Shown here in pieces: positions 14,843 to 19,324 of a stretch of DNA of 19,324 bases. Both the position numbers and the translations under genes were made by a program. This DNA is from an uncultured Dechloromonas sp. Lineage in GTDB: Bacteria > Pseudomonadota > Gammaproteobacteria > Burkholderiales > Rhodocyclaceae. How positions within the stretch are numbered: the stretch's first letter is position 1; every line of letters begins with the position of its first letter. A model generated the notes under the pieces. That model searched no databases and was not told the origin of the DNA. It saw only the letters and a list, made by a program, of their open reading frames with translations. The stretch lies in the NCBI GenBank assembly GCA_937996725.1, contig CALKUR010000185.1:1-19324 (forward strand), given 5' to 3'.

Positions 14843-15178
14843 GTGATCAGCCCCGCATTCGCACAAGCCGCCGGCGCCGGTGGCGTACAAGACGCCCTGA
14901 GCCAGTTCCTGCCTTTGATCGCCATGTTCGCGATCCTGTATTTCCTGATGATTCGCCCGCAGATGAAAAAAGCCAAAGAGCACAAAGCGTTGGTTGCTGG
15001 CCTGCAAAAAGGTGACGAAGTGATCACCCAGGGCGGCATGGCCGGCAAGGTCACCCAAATTGGTGACAATTACATCAAGGTTGAAGTCGGCACCAACAGC
15101 GCTGGTCCGGTTGAAATCACCGTTCAGCGTCCGGCCATCGGTATCGTGCTGCCGAAGGGCACCTTGGGCTCGCTGTAA
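14843..15178 (+). CDS. yajC: Sec translocon accessory subunit YajC
   Basis: YajC is a small inner-membrane protein that associates with SecD and SecF. The 111 residues start with a short periplasmic end (ISPAFAQAAGAGG), one membrane span at about 22-38 (FLPLIAMFAILYFLMIRP), and a basic cytoplasmic domain with QMKKAKEHKALVAGLQKGDEV and the family GG..GKV pattern (TQGGMAGKVTQIGDN). The start codon is GTG, supported by GGAGA eight bases upstream and by the usual family length. It is separated from tgt by 89 bp and from secD by 85 bp, both gaps holding hairpins. Its gene order with secD and secF is the standard one. Confidence 0.95.
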   Translation: MISPAFAQAAGAGGVQDALSQFLPLIAMFAILYFLMIRPQMKKAKEHKALVAGLQKGDEVITQGGMAGKVTQIGDNYIKVEVGTNSAGPVEITVQRPAIGIVLPKGTLGSL

Positions 15179-15211
15179 TCAAGGGCACGCACTGACTGTG
15201 CATGTTCGACT

Positions 15212-15240
15212 CGGGGGCTCTGGCCCCCGTTTCACTTTTC
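15212..15240 (+). terminator. Terminator-like hairpin between yajC and secD
   Basis: CGGGGGC (15212-15218) and GCCCCCG (15223-15229) make a perfect 7-bp GC stem with a TCTG tetraloop, followed at once by the T-rich TTTCACTTTTC. It looks like an intrinsic terminator or attenuator placed inside the yajC-secD-secF operon. Confidence 0.55.
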
Positions 15241-15263
15241 TGTGTTCCAACTGATTCACTGCT

Positions 15264-17135
15264 ATGAACCGTTACCCGCTCTGGAAATACATCGTTGTAG
15301 CCGTCGCCCTGGTCATCGGGGTGCTCTACACGTTGCCCAACTTCTTCGGTGAAACACCGGCCGTTCAGGTGTCGCCCATTCGCGCCACGCTGAAGTCGGA
15401 CAATAAGCTTCTGGATCAGGTCGCCACCGTTCTGAACAAGAACAACCTGCCGGGCGATGCCGCGTTTCTGGATACCAACGGCGTCAAGGTGCGCCTGCCG
15501 GATACCGATACGCAACTGAAAGCACGCGATATTCTCGAGCATGCCTTTAATCCGAACCCGGATAACAGCCAGTACGTCGTTGCTTTAAATCTATTGTCCG
15601 CTTCACCGAAGTGGCTCACCAGCATCCACGCCCTGCCGATGTATCTGGGCCTCGATCTGCGCGGTGGTGTGCACTTCCTGCTGCAAGTCGATCTACAAGG
15701 CGCGCTGACCAAGCGTCTCGATGCCACGGGTGCCGATATTCGCACCCTGCTGCGCGACAAAAACATCCGCCATGCGGGCATTAATCGTGATGGCCAACGC
15801 GTGATCGTTCGCTTTCGCGAAAGCGACTACCGCGATCAAGCCCGTGCCGCGCTGCTCGACGCCCAACCAGATATGAGCTTTGCCGAGCAAACCCTGAGCG
15901 GTGATGCGGCACTCGTCGGCACCTTCAAGCCAGAAGCCGTGAAGCGTATTCAGGAATACGCCGTCAAACAGAACATCACCACCCTGCACAACCGGATTAA
16001 CGAACTGGGCGTCGCTGAACCCATCATCCAGCAGTCGGGTCCGGATCGCATCGTGGTCCAGCTGCCGGGCGTGCAAGATACCGCCAAAGCCAAAGACATT
16101 CTGGGTCGTACCGCCACGCTGGAAATTCGCATGGTCGACGACACCCCGGGCGCACTCGAAGCTGCTGTCAACGGCCAGATTCCAGGCACGGCAGAGCTGT
16201 ACACCGAACGTGGTGGTAGCCCAATTCTGGTGAAGAAGGTGGTCGTGCTCACCGGCGAGCGCCTGAACGATGCCCAGCCCGGTTTCGACAATCAGACACA
16301 AGAGCCGGTCGTGCACCTGACCCTGGATTCGGCCGGTGCCCGTATCTTCCGCGACGTCACCCGTGAAAACGTCGGCAAGCGCATGGCCATCCTGCTCATC
16401 GAAAAGGGCAAGGGCGAAGTCATTACCGCCCCGGTGATCCGCAGCGAAATCGGTGGCGGCAAAGTGCAGATCTCCGGCCGTATGAGCACCATCGAAGCCA
16501 ACGAAGTCGCCCTACTCCTGCGCGCTGGTTCTCTGGCCGCGCCGATGGAAATCATCGAAGAACGCACCGTCGGCCCATCGCTGGGTGCTGAGAATATCGC
16601 GCGCGGCTTCCAGGCCACGTTGTGGGGCTTCGCTGCCATCGCAGTATTCATGATCGCCTACTACCGCATGTTCGGCGTCATCTCAGTCATTGCACTGTCG
16701 GCCAACCTGCTCTTCCTGGTCGCGATTCTGTCGCTGCTGCAAGCCACGCTCACCCTACCGGGCATCGCCGCGATCGCGCTGGCACTGGGTATGGCGATTG
16801 ACGCCAACGTGCTGATCAACGAACGGATCCGTGAAGAACTGCGCAACGGCTCGACGCCGCAAGCCGCCATCTCGGCCGGTTACGAACGCGCTTTCGACAC
16901 GATTCTGGACTCCAACATCACCACGCTGATCGCCGGCCTCGCCCTGCTGATCTTCGGTTCGGGCCCGGTGCGCGGCTTTGCCGTGGTGCACTGTCTGGGC
17001 ATTCTGACCTCGATCTTCAGCGCCGTCGTCGTTTCGCGCGCACTGGTCAACATCATCTATGGCCGCCAGAAGCGCCTTACCCACATCTCCATCGGTCAGG
17101 TCTGGAAGCCTGAAACCGAAAAATCGAAAGCCTGA
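15264..17135 (+). CDS. secD: Protein translocase subunit SecD
   Basis: SecD pairs with SecF in the inner membrane and uses the proton gradient to pull exported proteins out of the SecYEG channel. The 623 residues are normal for the family (E. coli 615). The first span is at about 8-25 (WKYIVVAVALVIGVLY), followed by a large periplasmic part with LGLDLRGGVHFLLQVD (128-143), HNRINELGVAEPII (242-255) and the SGRMSTIEANEVALLLRAG stretch (404-422). The C-terminal five-span domain starts at about 448; Asp513 in GMAIDANVLINERI is the conserved proton-path aspartate (E. coli D519). DSNITTLIAGLALLIFGSG (549-567) and GFAVVHCLGILTSIFSA close the domain. No Shine-Dalgarno site is evident before the ATG, and a hairpin lies 35 bp upstream. 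secF follows after 14 bp. Confidence 0.97.
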   Translation: MNRYPLWKYIVVAVALVIGVLYTLPNFFGETPAVQVSPIRATLKSDNKLLDQVATVLNKNNLPGDAAFLDTNGVKVRLPDTDTQLKARDILEHAFNPNPDNSQYVVALNLLSASPKWLTSIHALPMYLGLDLRGGVHFLLQVDLQGALTKRLDATGADIRTLLRDKNIRHAGINRDGQRVIVRFRESDYRDQARAALLDAQPDMSFAEQTLSGDAALVGTFKPEAVKRIQEYAVKQNITTLHNRINELGVAEPIIQQSGPDRIVVQLPGVQDTAKAKDILGRTATLEIRMVDDTPGALEAAVNGQIPGTAELYTERGGSPILVKKVVVLTGERLNDAQPGFDNQTQEPVVHLTLDSAGARIFRDVTRENVGKRMAILLIEKGKGEVITAPVIRSEIGGGKVQISGRMSTIEANEVALLLRAGSLAAPMEIIEERTVGPSLGAENIARGFQATLWGFAAIAVFMIAYYRMFGVISVIALSANLLFLVAILSLLQATLTLPGIAAIALALGMAIDANVLINERIREELRNGSTPQAAISAGYERAFDTILDSNITTLIAGLALLIFGSGPVRGFAVVHCLGILTSIFSAVVVSRALVNIIYGRQKRLTHISIGQVWKPETEKSKA

Positions 17136-17149
17136 CCGGGAGCGCCATC

Positions 17150-18094
17150 ATGGAATTTTTCCGAATCCGCAAAGACATCCCCTTCATGCGCCATGCGCTG
17201 GTGTTCAACATTATTTCGTTGGTCACCTTCCTACTGGCAGTCTTCTTCCTCGCTACCCGTGGCCTACACTTCTCGGTGGAGTTCACTGGCGGTACGCTGG
17301 TCGAAGTGCAGTACAAGCAGGCGGCCAACCTTGAAGCCATCCGTGGTGGTTTGGCCAAGGCCGACTTCCAGGACGTGACGGTTCAGAACTTCGGCTCAAG
17401 CCGTGACGTGCTCATCCGTATGCCGCTCAAGGCGGCACAAGGTACCGCGGCTGTCGCCAATAACGTGATGACCGCGTTGGAAACCAGCGCCCCGGGTGCC
17501 CAGCTGCAACGTGTGGAATTCGTCGGCCCACAGGTCGGCGAAGAGCTGGCGCATGACGGCGCACTGGCCCTACTGCTCGTGATCATCGGCATCGTCATCT
17601 ATCTGGCCCTGCGCTTCGAATGGCGATTCGCCATCTCAGCCATCATCGCCAACCTGCACGACGTGATCATCATTCTGGGCTTCTTTGCGTTCTTCCAGTG
17701 GGAATTCTCGCTACCAGTACTGGCGGCCGTGCTCGCCGTACTGGGCTACTCGGTCAACGAATCGGTCGTCGTCTTCGACCGTGTGCGCGAAACCTTCCGC
17801 AAGAAGCGCGGCATGACCACGCCAGAGATTCTGGATCACGCCATTACCAGCACCATCTCCCGCACCATCATCACCCACGGCGCCACCGAAATGATGGTGC
17901 TATCGATGCTGATCTTCGGCGGCGATGCCCTGCACTACTTCGCTCTGGCGCTGACCATCGGCATTCTGTTTGGTATCTATTCATCGGTGCTCGTCGCCAG
18001 CCCGCTGGTCATGTGGCTGGGCGTCAAGCGCGATCAGTTTATCAAGCCCGCCAAGCGCATCGACTCGGCCAATGCCGATGGCGCCTGCGTCTAA
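17150..18094 (+). CDS. secF: Protein translocase subunit SecF
   Basis: SecF is the partner of SecD in proton-driven protein export. The 314 residues have a first span at about 15-35, the FSVEFTGGTLVEVQY motif (41-55) of the periplasmic P4 domain, the FGSSRDVLIR segment, VEFVGPQVGEEL (122-133), and a five-span C-terminal domain. GYSVNESVVVFDRVRE (199-214) is the key intramembrane motif. Its acidic residue is Glu204 where E. coli has Asp213, and the conserved Arg238 follows in SRTIITHG. The C terminus ends in a short basic tail. GGGAG lies just before the start, 14 bp after secD. The strong hairpin terminator shortly after the stop ends the operon. Confidence 0.96.
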   Translation: MEFFRIRKDIPFMRHALVFNIISLVTFLLAVFFLATRGLHFSVEFTGGTLVEVQYKQAANLEAIRGGLAKADFQDVTVQNFGSSRDVLIRMPLKAAQGTAAVANNVMTALETSAPGAQLQRVEFVGPQVGEELAHDGALALLLVIIGIVIYLALRFEWRFAISAIIANLHDVIIILGFFAFFQWEFSLPVLAAVLAVLGYSVNESVVVFDRVRETFRKKRGMTTPEILDHAITSTISRTIITHGATEMMVLSMLIFGGDALHYFALALTIGILFGIYSSVLVASPLVMWLGVKRDQFIKPAKRIDSANADGACV

Positions 18095-18113
18095 GCTGCA
18101 CTGAGCCCCAAGT

Positions 18114-18145
18114 AAAAGCGCCACCTTCGGGTGGCGTTTTGTTTT
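18114..18145. terminator. Strong, probably bidirectional intrinsic terminator
   Basis: CGCCACC (18119-18125), loop TTCG, and GGTGGCG (18130-18136) form a perfect 7-bp stem with a UUCG-type tetraloop, followed by TTTTGTTTT on the plus strand. On the other side an AAAA tract gives a T run on the minus strand. It thus ends secF and also the convergent muramidase gene, whose stop codon begins at its edge. Confidence 0.9.
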
Positions 18146-18683
18146 AGGCTGGCGGATTAGTTTGGCCGATCTGCTTCGCGAGTTTGTCTACGCCGTCCGC
18201 ACGTTTACGCCAGCCTTCACCAAAATGCACATAGGTTGGCAGCAAGCGGTAAAAACTCTGCCGCGCTTCGGTGTAGGCCTCGATGAGTGCGTGCAAACCG
18301 TTAGCGGCAACGTAGTCATTCACGGCGGCAATCGTTTTCGGGCCGATCCCGCCATCGGCGGGTACGCCAACAATGCGTTGCAATAAACGGGCTGCTTGTG
18401 CCGGCCCGGTGTTGACCGCCGTATCAAACACAGCCAGATCCAGCCCATCGGGTAGATCACTGCAACGGCAGGCATCCCAATAGCGCTTGCGGTAGATTTC
18501 GGTCAGGTGTTCCTCGGGAATCTCACGCAATTCGTCATGGGTGACGGCGCGGCCCAGATAGTCGGCATAGGTTTTGTGGGTGACGCCCTTCATGGTGGCA
18601 CCACCGGGATCGTTCGGGTGGTTGGCCCACCCGCCCTCGAACCGAAGGGTATGCGCCAGCGCCTCGGGGAAGTTACGTTCCAT
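18144..18683 (-). CDS. GH108 phage-type muramidase (endolysin-like)
   Basis: The 179-residue product matches the glycoside hydrolase 108 family of N-acetylmuramidases, enzymes best known from phage and zymomonad endolysins that cut the peptidoglycan sugar chain. FEGGWANHPNDPGGATMKGVT (15-35) is the family signature, with Glu16 as the expected catalytic acid. LPDGLDLAVFDTAVNTGP (77-94) leads into the C-terminal peptidoglycan-binding domain 3, with VPADGGIGPKTIAAVN (107-122). There is no signal peptide, so by itself it would stay in the cytoplasm unless a holin or other export route is used; no holin or spanin gene is visible beside it. It follows the DUF2322 gene by 20 bp on the same strand and ends at the shared terminator. 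It is probably a phage-derived gene kept in an otherwise housekeeping neighbourhood. Confidence 0.88.
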   Translation of the reverse strand: MERNFPEALAHTLRFEGGWANHPNDPGGATMKGVTHKTYADYLGRAVTHDELREIPEEHLTEIYRKRYWDACRCSDLPDGLDLAVFDTAVNTGPAQAARLLQRIVGVPADGGIGPKTIAAVNDYVAANGLHALIEAYTEARQSFYRLLPTYVHFGEGWRKRADGVDKLAKQIGQTNPPA

Positions 18684-18703
18684 GGCGCTGACGTTAAGTT
18701 GCC

Positions 18704-19042
18704 TTAAGCCGGCAGTTCGTCGTCTATGGCGAAGACGTGCTTGATGCGCAGCATCTCGCCGCCGTTCTCGGCAATGTTGAGCAGACGATCGATGTTGGGG
18801 TGTTTGCCCGCATGAGCACGTGCATCGGTGGTGTGCTCGGCGAAGATATCCAGCCCCTGCTTGGCGGCATCGGCGTTGATGGCGCCCCAGAGTTGACCCA
18901 AGTGGTTGTACACGGACAATGAGCCTTGGCTACCGGCTTTGTTCTCGATGATGCCGGCGAGGTTGCCCTCGCCGTCACGCAGTTCGATGGCGGCCAGATG
19001 CGAGATACCTGGGAGTTTTTTGAGGTTGTCAGCGAATGCCAT
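18704..19042 (-). CDS. DUF2322 family protein
   Basis: A 112-residue soluble protein with no known function, which I place in DUF2322, a family found mainly in betaproteobacteria. Family-like traits are the opening MAFADNLKKLPGISHLAAIE, the GSLSVYNHLGQLWG segment and the strongly conserved LDIFAEHTTDARAHAGKHPN (64-83), rich in His and acidic residues, followed by IDRLL. The three histidines and several Asp/Glu in that segment could bind a metal, but this is inference only. The ATG at 19042 has AAGGA eight bases upstream. It starts 20 bp after the purB stop and is followed by the muramidase gene, so it is likely co-transcribed with purB. Confidence 0.82.
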   Translation of the reverse strand: MAFADNLKKLPGISHLAAIELRDGEGNLAGIIENKAGSQGSLSVYNHLGQLWGAINADAAKQGLDIFAEHTTDARAHAGKHPNIDRLLNIAENGGEMLRIKHVFAIDDELPA

Positions 19043-19062
19043 GTGCTTGTTCCTTAGAGTAC

Positions 19063-19324
19063 TCAGATGCGCTTAGCCAATTCGGCGGCCTTACCGGTGT
19101 AATCCCACGGGGTGAGTTCCAGCAATGCCTTTTTGGCATCGGCCGGAATATCGAGCGTGTTCACAAACGCCTGCATGCCTTCGCGCGAGACGCGGGTGCC
19201 ACGGGTCAGCTCTTTGAGCTTCTCATACGGGTTGGCGATGCCGAAGCGGCGCATGACCGTCTGGATCGGCTCGGCCAGCAGTTCCCAGTTGGCATCGAGG
19301 TCGGCCTTCATGAGATCGGCATTG
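19063..19324 (-). CDS. purB: Adenylosuccinate lyase, C-terminal part only (5' end outside window)
   Basis: PurB splits fumarate from SAICAR and from adenylosuccinate in purine synthesis. Only about the last 87 codons are inside the window; the frame is open to the right edge. The stretch DLDANWELLAEPIQTVMRR matches the bacterial PurB C-terminal domain (E. coli has DLDQNWEVLAEPIQTVMRRYG), followed by PYEKLKELTRGTRVSREGMQ and the end LTPWDYTGKAAELAKRI. The catalytic residues lie further upstream and cannot be checked. The internal ATG at 19311 is not the start. The DUF2322 gene follows after 20 bp. Confidence 0.95.
   Translation of the reverse strand, partial: NADLMKADLDANWELLAEPIQTVMRRFGIANPYEKLKELTRGTRVSREGMQAFVNTLDIPADAKKALLELTPWDYTGKAAELAKRI

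Noticed and set aside
15693..16316. 207-residue minus-strand open frame inside secD
   Set aside because: Lies fully within secD, has no recognisable family, and such antisense frames are common in GC-rich coding DNA.
18144..19042. Prophage remnant around the muramidase
   Set aside because: No integrase, holin, structural genes or attachment repeats are seen; neighbours are purB and secF.
1..19324. CRISPR array, insertion sequences, defence or toxin-antitoxin genes
   Set aside because: No regularly spaced repeats, transposase motifs or terminal inverted repeats were found, and all intergenic gaps are short.

Overview
The window looks like chromosomal core DNA from a betaproteobacterium. The order within the phylum is not resolved. 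Reasons: a Neisseria-like GAPDH carrying INASG in the cofactor loop, a class II aldolase of the Calvin/betaproteobacterial subtype linked to purC, the DUF1840 and DUF2322 families (mostly betaproteobacterial), and the conserved queA-tgt-yajC-secD-secF cluster. GC is moderately high by eye (not counted). Coding density is very high and no gene-free stretch exceeds 300 bases.

Layout. (1) 1-9729, plus strand: a central-carbon run of transketolase (5' end outside the window), gap, pgk, pyk and fba, followed by purC and the oligopeptidase prlC. Gaps are 14-45 bp, so this is probably one operon or a few overlapping transcripts. Aldolase, GAPDH, PGK and pyruvate kinase form lower glycolysis/gluconeogenesis, and transketolase links them to the pentose phosphate (or Calvin) cycle. 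(2) 9772-12375: a small block of poorly characterised genes. It holds a secreted small protein (minus), a divergent membrane protein resembling a two-TM potassium channel with an abnormal selectivity filter, a DUF1840 protein, then on the minus strand a spermidine-synthase-like methyltransferase-fold protein and a YidH-type DUF202 membrane protein. (3) tRNA-Leu(CAA) on the minus strand, back to back with (4) queA-tgt-yajC-secD-secF on the plus strand, the classic queuosine/Sec translocase cluster, closed by a strong, probably bidirectional terminator at 18114-18145. (5) 18144-19324, minus strand: purB (3' part only), a DUF2322 gene and a GH108 phage-type muramidase, apparently co-transcribed.

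How the genes work together: QueA and Tgt act in queuosine tRNA modification. YajC, SecD and SecF form the accessory complex that drives late steps of Sec protein export. PurC and PurB are purine-pathway enzymes at opposite ends of the window; PurB acts directly on the PurC product SAICAR.

I found no mobile element, CRISPR array or defence island, and most of the window is ordinary housekeeping DNA. The points most worth a second look are: the channel-like protein with TIGIVSD where TVGYGD is expected; a GAPDH that has lost both residues associated with NAD selectivity; a terminator-like hairpin between yajC and secD; a dyad between the divergent tRNA-Leu and queA promoters; and an orphan endolysin-type muramidase behind purB.
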